Positions 51,410 through 60,754 of a stretch of DNA of 64,000 nt are shown piece after piece. The notes beneath the pieces were generated by a model. That model was given only the letters and a program-made list of their open reading frames with translations. It made no database searches and had not been told where the DNA came from. The translations under genes were made by a program, and so were the position numbers. Location of the stretch: positions 1-64,000 of the IMG/VR virus record IMGVR_UViG_3300034103_000446. One strand, written 5' to 3'. The DNA is from a virus. Each line of letters starts with the position of its first letter. The stretch's first letter is position 1.

Positions 51410-52665
51410 TCAAACACCTCTTTTAGTTCTGGAATAACTTCTTCCAATTTCTCGCCCCTAAAGTCATCTAGTTCTTCATTGAACTTGATAAACTCTTGGA
51501 TGCCACCTTTGTTCTCATCACCAACTGTCAAGTTGTAGATAATCATCTTGAATCCGTTATAGATATCAATGTTATCTTTATAACGGTTCTGATAGACACG
51601 ATACAATTCAGCGAGTCTTCGCTTTACACTAGCGGGTAGGATCATAATGTTAGCATACCAGGGGTTGGTAGCTAAATTAAAGCGTGGGCTAGATTTAGTA
51701 TCAATAAACCCTTCATTGATCATGTAGTCAAAGAAGTCAGGAAAAGTAAACACATTCCAAATACTGATGGTTGGAGTAATCTGAAATTCAGCATGCGGCA
51801 CTTGCTCTTTTACTAACTTGATATTACTAACAATACGATCCCAATCTGTACCCTTTCTGATACATTCAGCAACATCACCGTGTGCGTCAAGTGATGCCCA
51901 AATTTTCAGTTTAGGAAATTTCTTCCAATACGCAATCAAGTCAACATCTTTCTTATACTTCAAGCTACTAAAGTTTGTTGTATAAGTCAGTTCCACTTGA
52001 TCCGTTAATCCGTTCTCAATCCAGTAGTCTAAGCATTCATAATGCTCAGGGGTAATAATGATTTCACCACCTGCAAAGTAAACTTCTGTAACGTCTTTGA
52101 GATATGGCTTGAGTTTGGCCATGAATCCCATTTCTTCTGCTGAATTGATAACAATCTTAGTGGTCTTAAAGTATTTCTCATAGTTGTCCATACCAACACG
52201 GTCAACAAACTCTTGTGCCCATTGACTAGAGCAACCAGGGCCGCAACTACGGCACTTCATGTTACAGATGCTACTAAAGCGCAAGTCCATGTACTTCATT
52301 TCAAAGTCAATTAACTTGCCGTCTTCCATGGTGTTCTCTGCGATGTAATTCACATATTCTAGGCCCTTGCGTTTGTTGTGAGACTGTCGCATTGTCCATG
52401 TGCCCATCAGTTCTAGATCATAACAACGCTTACATGCTTCAACTGGCTCATCGTTCATCATAGCAGTGCGTAATTTTTTGTAATCTACACTGTTCATCAT
52501 ATTAATGATTGATTCTCCGTCTTTTAAGTCTGCAACAGGCATGTTGCTATCTGCAATACAGCAAGGCATTACTCGACCGTCAGGCCAGCTATGAAAGTGA
52601 ACCCAGGGTAGTACACAGAAATGCTTTCCGTGCTTAACTAAGTTTTCTACTGTTACGTTATCCAT
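51394..52665 (-). CDS. Twitch-domain radical SAM protein
   Basis: This 423-residue protein has an N-terminal FCVLPWVHFHSWPDGRVMP element followed by a CC pair at about 35-36, ACKRCYDLE, and the cluster CNMKCRSC at 134-141 followed by CGPGCSSQW. A FAGGEIIITPE SAM-binding motif follows. It belongs to the same group as 3075-4337, 52671-53900 and 53897-55312. Tandem clusters of this group suggest related substrates in one pathway. The substrate is unknown. Confidence 0.88.
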   Translation of the reverse strand: MDNVTVENLVKHGKHFCVLPWVHFHSWPDGRVMPCCIADSNMPVADLKDGESIINMMNSVDYKKLRTAMMNDEPVEACKRCYDLELMGTWTMRQSHNKRKGLEYVNYIAENTMEDGKLIDFEMKYMDLRFSSICNMKCRSCGPGCSSQWAQEFVDRVGMDNYEKYFKTTKIVINSAEEMGFMAKLKPYLKDVTEVYFAGGEIIITPEHYECLDYWIENGLTDQVELTYTTNFSSLKYKKDVDLIAYWKKFPKLKIWASLDAHGDVAECIRKGTDWDRIVSNIKLVKEQVPHAEFQITPTISIWNVFTFPDFFDYMINEGFIDTKSSPRFNLATNPWYANIMILPASVKRRLAELYRVYQNRYKDNIDIYNGFKMIIYNLTVGDENKGGIQEFIKFNEELDDFRGEKLEEVIPELKEVFDWARS

Positions 52666-52670
52666 CTTGA

Positions 52671-53900
52671 TTACTCCAATAATTCAGATAATTTATTTAA
52701 CTCGGGGAATGTTTTCCAGAAACTTTCCTCACGTATTCTGTCGAGTGATTTGGTATGTCCTAAGAACTGAGTCTTAACTTCACTCCAACTGTCACTCTCG
52801 TTTGCAAAATTTACAGCATCACGCACCAATCGTGATAAGCTAGTGCCGTCGTTGTCGTTGGCATCTGCCCATTTTAATGCTTTTTCTTCTGCTAATGGCT
52901 TCAATGATTTTGGTAAGCTTTTTGCGCTGTAATACAACGGATGGACTGCTAGATACAAACTATGATACCAATCTTCTCGTCTAATGATATTTTTATCCTT
53001 AAGATACTGATAGAACTCGCCGATTGTCAAGTAGTTAAAGATTGAGAACACCGTATTCATTTGAAAACTAACATAATCTAAGTCTCTAAACGTCAACAAG
53101 TTGCTTTCAACTTTGCCCCAATCAGTGCCCGAACGTAATAATTCAGCACGTTCACCATAATGATCTATTGAACAACTCAATTCAACCTTTTTAAAGTGTT
53201 TCCAAAGATCAAGTACATCATGGTTCTTATACTTGATATTACTAGCATTTGTATTGTAGCGTAATGTTACATCAGTGCGACCCTTACGAATCATTTCTTC
53301 TAGTATAACATAGTGTTCTTCTGTAATCAAGGGCTCTCCACCCGCAAAGTACGCTAGGTCTATGTGTTCTACTTGATCCAATACTTCTTCTAGAACTTTA
53401 CCCTTACCATCATCCACGTGAATAACAATTGGGTGATCCTTGTCGTAATTCTTGTTCATCTCTAGTCCCCACTGACTAGAAAACTCTGAACCGCATGTAC
53501 GACATTTGAAGTTACAAATGTTACTGAATCTGATATCAAAGTAACGCATCTTAAACTCGTCAACCGTTCCATCTTTTTGGGTAGTGGGCACAACTTCGTC
53601 ATAATACTTGCCAAAGTGTTCTTTACTATAGTTACGGAAACTGTGCGGACCTGCTTCTTCATGTTGATAACAGAACTTGCATATTTCATTCTTACGCTCG
53701 TTTAGCATATCCAATCTAAGTTCTTTCATCTTAGGACTATTGAATGCTTGTTCGAGGGTAATCTCTTTTGTGTTACCAAAAGGTTTGGTGTAATCGTTTG
53801 AACAGCAAGGATAGATGTCACCTTTAGGAGTCACATTTAAGTGAAGCCACGGGAACATACAAAATGTCTTGCTGTCGTTTAATAATTGGTCTTTGTTCAT
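52671..53900 (-). CDS. Twitch-domain radical SAM protein
   Basis: The 409-residue product begins FCMFPWLHLNVTPKGDIYPCC, has an ICKFCYQHE pair, and the cluster CNFKCRTC at 129-136 with GSEFSSQWGL after it; FAGGEPLITEE is the GGEP motif. It overlaps 53897-55312 by ATGA and ends 5 bp before the next gene. The group resembles the N-terminal SPASM/twitch enzymes that in bacteria modify sugars and peptides; the substrate here is unknown. Confidence 0.88.
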   Translation of the reverse strand: MNKDQLLNDSKTFCMFPWLHLNVTPKGDIYPCCSNDYTKPFGNTKEITLEQAFNSPKMKELRLDMLNERKNEICKFCYQHEEAGPHSFRNYSKEHFGKYYDEVVPTTQKDGTVDEFKMRYFDIRFSNICNFKCRTCGSEFSSQWGLEMNKNYDKDHPIVIHVDDGKGKVLEEVLDQVEHIDLAYFAGGEPLITEEHYVILEEMIRKGRTDVTLRYNTNASNIKYKNHDVLDLWKHFKKVELSCSIDHYGERAELLRSGTDWGKVESNLLTFRDLDYVSFQMNTVFSIFNYLTIGEFYQYLKDKNIIRREDWYHSLYLAVHPLYYSAKSLPKSLKPLAEEKALKWADANDNDGTSLSRLVRDAVNFANESDSWSEVKTQFLGHTKSLDRIREESFWKTFPELNKLSELLE

Positions 53901-55312
53901 TTAAATGGGTTCAGTTGGTTTGTTTCTTGGCACAGTCTGTAGAAGCCCAGCATCTCAGGGAACACTGATAGCATGTCTGCTTCTCGGCGCTCATCTAATT
54001 CATTGAACCAATTATAGAAGTCTCTGCGACCTTCGATTAGTTTTTCTTCAGGGTAAACAGTCTCAGCCATGTAATCTACTACACGCTTGAACTTTTCATA
54101 TTCTATTGAGCTAAATGCATCACTGCGTTTGTCATCAGTGTTAGCCTTCATATACTCCAATGCCTCATACATATAGGGCATGAATTCTTCTTTGGGAAGG
54201 ATGTTCATATCATATTGAATAGGATCACGTAGATATGGGGTATCAAAACGCACACGATGTTGTGGGTTGACCGGGTCATCATACCATCCGTATATCTTGC
54301 GCCACTCAATAAACTTCTCCAAGAAGCTTTTGAATGTAGTCACTGAGAAGATGTTGAACGTAATCATAAACGTGATCGGACTATCAGTTCCTTTAAGATA
54401 TGTGTGGAAGTTCTGTTCCCATAGCTCTAAATCTAAGCCTGTACGAATGTATTCAGCACGAGGGCCCCATGTATCTAGGCTAGTAAATAGTTTGAAACTT
54501 TTGATCTTGCCCTCGTCAGTAAGCTTTTTAACTTTCTCTGCAAGACGCTCAATAAGAATAGGCTTAGTACCTAAGTTACTGTTAATGTTCAACTCTAACC
54601 AGGGCATTGGATCTTCATCAATTTTTTCTAGCAATGTCCATGTTGAACGATGTAGTGTAGGTTCTCCACCGGTAACACGTAAGATGTTCAGTGTCTTGCG
54701 CATCTCAGGCCACCATTCCCAGAATGCATCAACATATGGGTTATCATCTTCACGTTGATACAATCGCATCCAATCTATATCACAACGATGGTTCTTAACT
54801 GATGTTACAGGGCCGTTTTGTTCAATCTCTTTGTAGAAGCTTGTGCTATACTTAGGGTGGCAGTAGCCGCACTTGAAGTTACATTCGTTACCGAAGTTGA
54901 TTTCGATGTACTCGGGGTTGATGTTTTGATTCCACGGACCCTTTGCTGTTTGTTCATATCGTTCATCAGTAAAGATACTTGCGTTACGAATGTGACGGTC
55001 ACTGATGTAATCCGGACCCATTGCCTCGATGTTCCAGCAATACTGACAACCAGTAGGCTTACCACCGTCAAGCATTAGTTTACGTTCTTCTTTCTTCTGC
55101 TGTGTGTTATGAAGTGCAGAAGGGTTATCATATAATTCTTCTAAAGGAATTTTATGAGGTTGAGGATGGTAACAACTATGAGTCTCTCCTGATTGCAAAT
55201 ACATTGTTACATGATGCCATTTAGCAAGGCAAAATGTAGGACCAGTCTCGTTTTCGATCTTAATCCTAATGTCTTTGATTCTTTTTTGTTCGTGACTCTC
55301 GCTCATTACCAT
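53897..55312 (-). CDS. Twitch-domain radical SAM protein
   Basis: The 471-residue protein carries FCLAKWHHVTMYLQSGETHSC, GCQYCWNIEAMGPDY and the cluster CNFKCGYC at about 144-151. The SAM motif is VTGGEPTLHRS. The first 25 residues add a charged helix absent in the others. It overlaps both neighbours. It is the first of four radical SAM genes in a row in transcription order. Confidence 0.88.
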   Translation of the reverse strand: MVMSESHEQKRIKDIRIKIENETGPTFCLAKWHHVTMYLQSGETHSCYHPQPHKIPLEELYDNPSALHNTQQKKEERKLMLDGGKPTGCQYCWNIEAMGPDYISDRHIRNASIFTDERYEQTAKGPWNQNINPEYIEINFGNECNFKCGYCHPKYSTSFYKEIEQNGPVTSVKNHRCDIDWMRLYQREDDNPYVDAFWEWWPEMRKTLNILRVTGGEPTLHRSTWTLLEKIDEDPMPWLELNINSNLGTKPILIERLAEKVKKLTDEGKIKSFKLFTSLDTWGPRAEYIRTGLDLELWEQNFHTYLKGTDSPITFMITFNIFSVTTFKSFLEKFIEWRKIYGWYDDPVNPQHRVRFDTPYLRDPIQYDMNILPKEEFMPYMYEALEYMKANTDDKRSDAFSSIEYEKFKRVVDYMAETVYPEEKLIEGRRDFYNWFNELDERREADMLSVFPEMLGFYRLCQETNQLNPFK

Positions 55313-56259
55313 CCTTCAATTTTTCGAATTACTTCCATCTCGGTGACTAGAGGGCCTTGATTGTGATAATCAGATTGATAGTGACGTTTGAAGAACTTAC
55401 TTTGTTCAGGGCTTAATGTACACATAGGCAATCCTAATTTAGCATACAATGCTTCGCCAATCAACTCTGATTGTTTCATCGGATCTTTTAATTCATGTTC
55501 TTCCCATAACACTGGATAGTTATCAAACCATTGCACATTATGACAATCCCATTCAGTTAGCATCGTCATGTATGTTCCAAGACGAGCGCCATAGATAGCC
55601 CAGATACCGTTCTCAACATCTGCACCGACGTTCTGCCAAATAGTTAAGTTATTTAGATTGCGACTTGCAACCCGTTCTTTGAACTCAGTAGCATCCGGCT
55701 TCTCACCCTTGTCAAGAACCATCTTGACCCCTTCACGAAACCCTGCACGCCATGCTTGAAATGGTGTATGATTGGGATAGGTTGTGCTGTAGCAGTCATA
55801 CATCGCCCAGTACAAGTTGTCTTTACTATCTAAGCAGAAGTCAGCAATGCGTGAACTATCACCGTCTTTCTGTGCTTCATGCGTTTTCATGTTAGCAACA
55901 TAAGTCTTTGTCCAAGAACTCATACCACCATTACCATAACGCAACCCATTAATAGCATTGACTGCTTTCCAGCGAAATTGTGCTTTATAGTATGATGGAT
56001 CTCGGCCCGTGAAGTCAAGTTGCATATTGAAGAACGATTCGTCGGGCATGTTGTCCCCGTCAATCAATATGAATCGCTCAGTGTCGCTAGCGGCGCCGGC
56101 AGCTTTGTGGGCAGCATCAGAGCCTTTGACCCCGTCTACACGCTTGGCCCAAGGGACCATGTTCTTAATCTTTAGCCAGAATTCTTCTTTTTGTGGCTCG
56201 TCATAGCTTAGGTAGATGCAGTCCAAATCTGCTACATCAACAATATCATTTAAGCTCAT
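55306..56259 (-). CDS. Phage GT-A-like glycosyltransferase domain protein
   Basis: This 317-residue protein begins with YLSYDEPQKEEFWLKIKNMV, then AKRVDGVKGSDAAHKAA and FILIDGDNMPDESFF, whose DGD is the putative metal-binding DxD of a GT-A fold. NAINGLRYGNGGMSSWTK and FQAWRAGFREGVKM match the C-terminal region of the giant repeat protein. It is therefore the stand-alone form of the catalytic module of that protein. It overlaps its downstream radical SAM gene. Donor and acceptor are unknown. Confidence 0.7.
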   Translation of the reverse strand: MSLNDIVDVADLDCIYLSYDEPQKEEFWLKIKNMVPWAKRVDGVKGSDAAHKAAGAASDTERFILIDGDNMPDESFFNMQLDFTGRDPSYYKAQFRWKAVNAINGLRYGNGGMSSWTKTYVANMKTHEAQKDGDSSRIADFCLDSKDNLYWAMYDCYSTTYPNHTPFQAWRAGFREGVKMVLDKGEKPDATEFKERVASRNLNNLTIWQNVGADVENGIWAIYGARLGTYMTMLTEWDCHNVQWFDNYPVLWEEHELKDPMKQSELIGEALYAKLGLPMCTLSPEQSKFFKRHYQSDYHNQGPLVTEMEVIRKIEGW

Positions 56260-56596
56260 AAGTGTTTAGTTTCCATCTAATAATGTTATCACCTTCTGAC
56301 GAAACTAAACTAATATCTTCTGCTTCACATATCTGACCTTGAGTGATATGAGGCATGAGTTTAGAAACAATTGCATGGTTACTGGCAGTAGAAATTTTAC
56401 CGTTAATGATTCGAATATCAGGGCGTGCCTGTGCAAAAGTAATAGCGTCAACTATCAGATAAGTACCTTCGGGTTTCTCGCAAGTATAGCAAGTGACTCG
56501 ACCAGTATCTTCATCATAATATAGACGAAACTCCGGAACTTCAATCTTGGGTGCTTCCCAAAGAATTAGTACTTCATCTTGTGTAGTTTCAGTCAT
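56246..56596 (-). CDS. Hypothetical protein (116 aa)
   Basis: No family was recognised. The chain is mixed beta/alpha with a CYTCEKPEG turn (CxxC) near the middle and ends YELK. It overlaps both neighbours by about 8-14 bp and lies between two GT genes, so a small accessory role in glycan assembly is possible. Similar short proteins occur between phage structural or GT genes. Confidence 0.65.
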   Translation of the reverse strand: MTETTQDEVLILWEAPKIEVPEFRLYYDEDTGRVTCYTCEKPEGTYLIVDAITFAQARPDIRIINGKISTASNHAIVSKLMPHITQGQICEAEDISLVSSEGDNIIRWKLNTYELK

Positions 56597-57392
56597 AGGC
56601 TTTTAGTATTTTATTAGAAAATGTCTTCACATGATAGTGAAAAGGGTAAAGCTGGGGGCAAGAATTAATTCTCAATGTGTGAGGTAATATTTCATACACT
56701 AATGCATCAGTCCAATCTTCAGTGGGAAGATTGTTAATCAACCGTTTCATATGAACCATGCTCATTTCATCAAAGTTAGGCAATGTGCAATTTTCTACTC
56801 CCATAACATGTGTAGCATATGCGTATACCCAATCAGTAGTTGCCTCTTCATATGGGCTGCATTTGAGTGTGGACCTAAACTCAGACCAATTCTCAAACAC
56901 ATACCGAACTGTTTCAAAGAACTTCTTAGCAGTCTCTGACTTCTTAAAATATGTAATTGCGTTGTACGTATCGGGTAACTTGTTATCATCAATGAATCTA
57001 CGATAGACCCGTGATGGACTTATCTCTTGTTTGAAATCTCTAATCTTAGTTGAGATTACCAAATCACGATGCTTCAACGCATCCCACCAATAGTCGATTG
57101 ATCTAGGAAGATATATGTCTGCTTCTAGTTTTATAGTGTACTCATATGGGCTAGCGTCATATACTTGCCAATCATTGTTCAACTTCCAAAAGCTTTTAGG
57201 TGATTGATCTCCGTAAGGCAAGGGTATGATTTTATCATAGAGTGCAGTGTTTTTAATCTTATTGTTCGTGATGATTGACACTTTAGCATCAGGCATTGTG
57301 CGTTTTATGCTCTTTGCTAATGCTTCTGCGCATTTCTGATAAGTGTCTAATGTGCCACCATCTTGTGCAACGATAACGAAACCTTTATCCAT
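56589..57392 (-). CDS. GT-A-type glycosyltransferase-like protein
   Basis: This 267-residue protein contains VIVAQDGGTLDTYQK, a VSIITNNKIK strand and IKLEADIYLPRSIDYWW, where EAD is a DxD-like metal site. The fold resembles phage and bacterial nucleotide-diphospho-sugar transferases. It pairs with the next gene upstream, a similar enzyme. It overlaps its neighbours by 8 bp on each side. The sugar is unknown. Confidence 0.75.
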   Translation of the reverse strand: MDKGFVIVAQDGGTLDTYQKCAEALAKSIKRTMPDAKVSIITNNKIKNTALYDKIIPLPYGDQSPKSFWKLNNDWQVYDASPYEYTIKLEADIYLPRSIDYWWDALKHRDLVISTKIRDFKQEISPSRVYRRFIDDNKLPDTYNAITYFKKSETAKKFFETVRYVFENWSEFRSTLKCSPYEEATTDWVYAYATHVMGVENCTLPNFDEMSMVHMKRLINNLPTEDWTDALVYEILPHTLRINSCPQLYPFHYHVKTFSNKILKAYD

Positions 57393-58194
57393 TTTTTATT
57401 AACTCCAAAAAGTTTTCTTTGTTCATCACATGGAAGTCAGTGTCTTTGATATTGATATACTCTTTGCGAATTTTACCACGCTGCCAGTTGTCAAACATAA
57501 CAGTGTATTCAGTATTGAATTCTGTTTCTTTATCGGCATACACTGATGTGTTCTTACCAACATGAAGTAGGTTCCATGGGATAATATCTGACTCATGGTT
57601 CACATGTCCGTTGGCTATACGTAATGCTAATGTCAATGCGTAGTCATTTCTATATACACCTGCGATAAAGCTATGAATGTTTGCATAGTGTTCATAGTTC
57701 TTTTGAACCATTTCTAAACATTCAAATATCTGCTTTGCTCGGTTTGTTTTTCTAAATGTGATTACAGTGGCCCACAATGTATTGAAGCTATAAGCACTTA
57801 ATACTTCTTGCGGGGCTTTTGGATGCATCAAGAATGATGTAGTATCGTGACAGCAGAAGTCTTCACAAATATCAAAGGTACTTAATAACCTATTGCTATT
57901 AACCACATAGTCAGTGTCTAATAGCAATGTTTCATCATACGGACTTAAGTCATATGCTTGATATCTACCTTTGTTAATCCACACTACATAGTCTCGAATG
58001 TTGTTCTTGTCTGGTTCTACAACAATCGTATTGTCAAACATGTAGGTGGAATTCTTTGGTATGCTGGATTCATCAGTAACTATTGTTACTGGAAGTCCCA
58101 AAAAATGATTTATTCTCTTTGCAGTGTACTCCGCCATAGCGTAGTAATTGTATTTGGGTGAGTTAAACGCAAAGAGTAGTGCGCCTCTATTCAT
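57385..58194 (-). CDS. GT-A-type glycosyltransferase-like protein
   Basis: The start at 58194 forms an ATGA overlap with the upstream gene and gives MNRGALLFAFNSPKYNY; the longer frame to 58218 is less likely. LPVTIVTDESSIP and ETLLLDTDYVVNSN (DTD = DxD) match the nucleotide-sugar transferase core. Length is 269 residues. It is a paralogue in plan of 56589-57392; both lie at the edge of the glycan region beside the virion block. Confidence 0.78.
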   Translation of the reverse strand: MNRGALLFAFNSPKYNYYAMAEYTAKRINHFLGLPVTIVTDESSIPKNSTYMFDNTIVVEPDKNNIRDYVVWINKGRYQAYDLSPYDETLLLDTDYVVNSNRLLSTFDICEDFCCHDTTSFLMHPKAPQEVLSAYSFNTLWATVITFRKTNRAKQIFECLEMVQKNYEHYANIHSFIAGVYRNDYALTLALRIANGHVNHESDIIPWNLLHVGKNTSVYADKETEFNTEYTVMFDNWQRGKIRKEYINIKDTDFHVMNKENFLELIKNG

Positions 58195-58496
58195 CGTTTT
58201 TTCTCTAACTCTGCCCATTCATTTAGCCACTCACGCATTACAGATTCGTAAGTTTCATTAAGTTTAGCTAAAAGTTCTGTACGATTTACCTCAACTGGAT
58301 TTTCAAAACTGTCAACTAAGATGACAGTTTCTGATTGAGAATTGTTTAAAAAATTGATTGTTTGGAGATTTGCTCTCCAAAGCCCGCCTTGCTCTGCAAC
58401 AATTAAGCGTGTTTCATACTTTTCTTTTAGATATGATTTGGCAGCGTTGTGGCTAAAGCGGGCTTTAGCATCGCTAATTAAAGTTTTTGTGTCCAT
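58191..58496 (-). CDS. Conserved T4-like phage hypothetical protein
   Basis: The 101-residue protein begins SDAKARFSHNAAKSYLKEKY, continues LIVAEQGGLWRANL and ends in a long charged helix WLNEWAELEKKR. This sequence pattern is common in T4-like phages at the boundary of virion and other genes, with no known function. TAGGAG lies close upstream and a TCTAAATA element further up. It overlaps the GT gene by ATGA. Confidence 0.75.
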   Translation of the reverse strand: MDTKTLISDAKARFSHNAAKSYLKEKYETRLIVAEQGGLWRANLQTINFLNNSQSETVILVDSFENPVEVNRTELLAKLNETYESVMREWLNEWAELEKKR

Positions 58497-58512
58497 AGAT
58501 CACTCCTAAGAG

Positions 58513-58520
58513 TATTTAGA
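58513..58520 (-). promoter_or_regulatory. Weak late-type promoter box TCTAAATA
   Basis: TCTAAATA on the minus strand, 16 bp before the ATG at 58496, in the gap behind the virion genes. One or two bases off consensus. Confidence 0.35.
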
Positions 58521-58544
58521 TAAACACAAGCACTCGCTTAAAAA

Positions 58545-59495
58545 TTATGATCCAGATACAGTTCCGGATAAAGTAATTGCACCCCAAGTATTAGATATGT
58601 GTGTTGTTGCGGGAGGTCTAACGGTCAAGGTAGTTGCTGAGTTAGCTGCTGCTGTCAATCCATCCGGTACTTCATCCCAAATAGTATAGACAGTGATGAC
58701 AGATCCTGCATCACCGTTTGAGCCTTGTGTGCCGTTACTTTTTACAATCACACGAATGAATGTACTTAAATAACCACTAGGTCCGGTTGATGCAGTTTGT
58801 GTAAATGCCGTAACGTTTGATGCAGTCAATGCATAATATCCGCTATTCGTACTAATTGTGGGTGCATTTCCGCCACCGCCTACTTTAGTGATTCCGTTGT
58901 ATGATGTGCCTGCTACAGTTATTGCACCTGATGTTGGGCTGCTTAATACTACAGTGCCAACGTTGCTTGCTAGGTTATTTAACAACAAGTTAATACCAGT
59001 ACCACTAGGATGTGCGCAGGTAATTGCTAGTTGGCCGCCTGAATTAAAGAAATAACGTGCAGCGTCACCGTTTGCAAAAGTAGCAGTGTGAGTAAATGTT
59101 ATTGCCGAACTCCATGTACTGGCATATGTTGCGGTGTTAGCAGTGGTTGAACCCTGTGCTGCCGCATTTAACCTACTAGTGTATATAGTAGTTAGGTTAG
59201 TTGGAATAGCAGACAAGAACGTAACTGTTCCGCCGGCTGATGGTGCTGTAACGCTTGTAATGCTAGTACCCTGATGTGATGCTGAATTTGAAGTTCTATT
59301 AACCAAATTTGCCCAATCAGTAGCGGCTACTGTTCCGCCCACTGACACATTGGCAACTGCTGTTTGACCATATCCTGCGTTTGTACCACCAGTTGCCCAA
59401 ACAGTATTAAGTTTACCGCTTGAAGTTACAGGGTTACCACCAACAAGATTGTTGAAGTCTGTGGCTTCAATTAAACCATATTGTGCGTAACTCAT
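58545..59495 (-). CDS. Virion structural protein (tail-fibre type)
   Basis: This 316-residue protein is rich in Thr, Ser, Ala and Gly and opens YGLIEATDFNNLVGG and later TNAGYGQTAVANVSVGG, segments found in fibre-associated proteins of T4-like phages. It has no catalytic motif, signal or membrane segment. It lies immediately downstream of the other fibre gene, so it is likely a late virion component, possibly a fibre or baseplate appendage. The exact position is unknown. Confidence 0.75.
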   Translation of the reverse strand: MSYAQYGLIEATDFNNLVGGNPVTSSGKLNTVWATGGTNAGYGQTAVANVSVGGTVAATDWANLVNRTSNSASHQGTSITSVTAPSAGGTVTFLSAIPTNLTTIYTSRLNAAAQGSTTANTATYASTWSSAITFTHTATFANGDAARYFFNSGGQLAITCAHPSGTGINLLLNNLASNVGTVVLSSPTSGAITVAGTSYNGITKVGGGGNAPTISTNSGYYALTASNVTAFTQTASTGPSGYLSTFIRVIVKSNGTQGSNGDAGSVITVYTIWDEVPDGLTAAANSATTLTVRPPATTHISNTWGAITLSGTVSGS

Positions 59496-59504
59496 CTTTT
59501 ATCC

Positions 59505-60722
59505 TTATTTTATAATTACAATGGCTTCAACTGTGCCAACGCCAGTTGTAGTCTTGTGTTCTAGTGCTCTTCCGATTGTGTTAAATGCATTTGCTTCGCC
59601 TTCTTCGGCAGCTCTTGCAATACCATTACCTGCACTTACCAATCGTTGATGTTTATTAACTACACCAGTGACCTTTACCTTAACACGCCCGCTCATAGCG
59701 ACCGGTGGGTGAGTTTGATCGTTACCTGCACCAGCGTTCATTAAATAACCAGCTGTATCAGAAATGACTCCAAATACATCTTCACTTAATTCATACTGAA
59801 CCGCAGTAATTTCTTGTTCGCCGCCTAATTCAACTACTGTACCAGCATCATATATGTCATCCGCAGCAAATCTTTCGGCCAAGTCAGCGTATGTAGCGTT
59901 TAGTCTTGAACCAGCACTTAACGTCCAGTTACCTGTCATTGTTCCTGCAGTAGTGTTTGCACCAGTAGTTAACACTGTAGCTTGCGTTTGAACGGTTAAA
60001 ACGTTACCGTTGTACGTAGGTAGATAACTAGCTACGTTACTGTTACTATATGTACCAGCAAAAGAGATAGGATCACCGTTTGCATACATGTATTTGTCAG
60101 TTCTGACACCGTATAAGTTTGCACCTGCTGAATTTCCTATAAACAAATTACCATTTGTCAATATAATTGCGTTGCCGGACAATCCACCATTTGTTGTCCA
60201 TGTACCAGTCAAGCTACCTGCAGTAGTATTTGCTCCGGTCGTAATAGTTGTTGTAGTGAGTGTTCCAATCGTAGCACTAGTTATGTTAGCATCTGCAATA
60301 TTGGCATTTGCTGACACTGTAATATAATTAAATGACGCTGCATTACCAGTAACGTTATTGGTTGCAGACAAGTTATTTGCTTGCACGTTTCCAGTAACTG
60401 TCACTGCACCAAAAGTAGTGGTACCGCCCGAGCTAGTAGATGTTAGTGCTAACCAAGCTAATGCGTTTGCTTCACCGTCTGTAGGACAGACATAAAGTGT
60501 GCTGTTGTTCGTGTTGTACCAAAGCTGACCACGTATAGGGTTAGCCGGAGGGGTTGTATCGGCAAAATTCTCTAGTTGATGGACGAAGTTGGTATCTAGG
60601 GTTTGACCGTAACCAGCGTAGTTTCTGCCGGGAAGCCCGATACTTGTGCTGGTAGTATTAATCGTACCGTCTGGTACGGTAGTTAAAACTGTTCCATCAC
60701 TTTTAACAATTGTATATGCCAT
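59505..60722 (-). CDS. Virion/tail-fibre structural protein
   Basis: The 405-residue protein opens YTIVKSDGTVLTTVPDGTIN and GLPGRNYAGYGQTLDTNFVH, a conserved phage structural N-terminus. Repeated beta-helical segments (TTTTITTGANTTAGSLTGTW, TTGANTTAGTMTGNW) follow. The C-terminal domain ADLAERFAADDIYDAGTVVE resembles the end domain of many fibre proteins. A late-type box (GATAAATA) lies 24 bp upstream. It may contribute to host recognition. Confidence 0.8.
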   Translation of the reverse strand: MAYTIVKSDGTVLTTVPDGTINTTSTSIGLPGRNYAGYGQTLDTNFVHQLENFADTTPPANPIRGQLWYNTNNSTLYVCPTDGEANALAWLALTSTSSGGTTTFGAVTVTGNVQANNLSATNNVTGNAASFNYITVSANANIADANITSATIGTLTTTTITTGANTTAGSLTGTWTTNGGLSGNAIILTNGNLFIGNSAGANLYGVRTDKYMYANGDPISFAGTYSNSNVASYLPTYNGNVLTVQTQATVLTTGANTTAGTMTGNWTLSAGSRLNATYADLAERFAADDIYDAGTVVELGGEQEITAVQYELSEDVFGVISDTAGYLMNAGAGNDQTHPPVAMSGRVKVKVTGVVNKHQRLVSAGNGIARAAEEGEANAFNTIGRALEHKTTTGVGTVEAIVIIK

Positions 60723-60746
60723 TTCAAATCACTCCGATATTCTTCT

Positions 60747-60754
60747 TATTTATC
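60747..60754 (-). promoter_or_regulatory. Late-type promoter box GATAAATA of the fibre gene
   Basis: GATAAATA on the minus strand, 24 bp before the ATG at 60722, within the 32-bp gap after the upstream gene. Confidence 0.6.
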
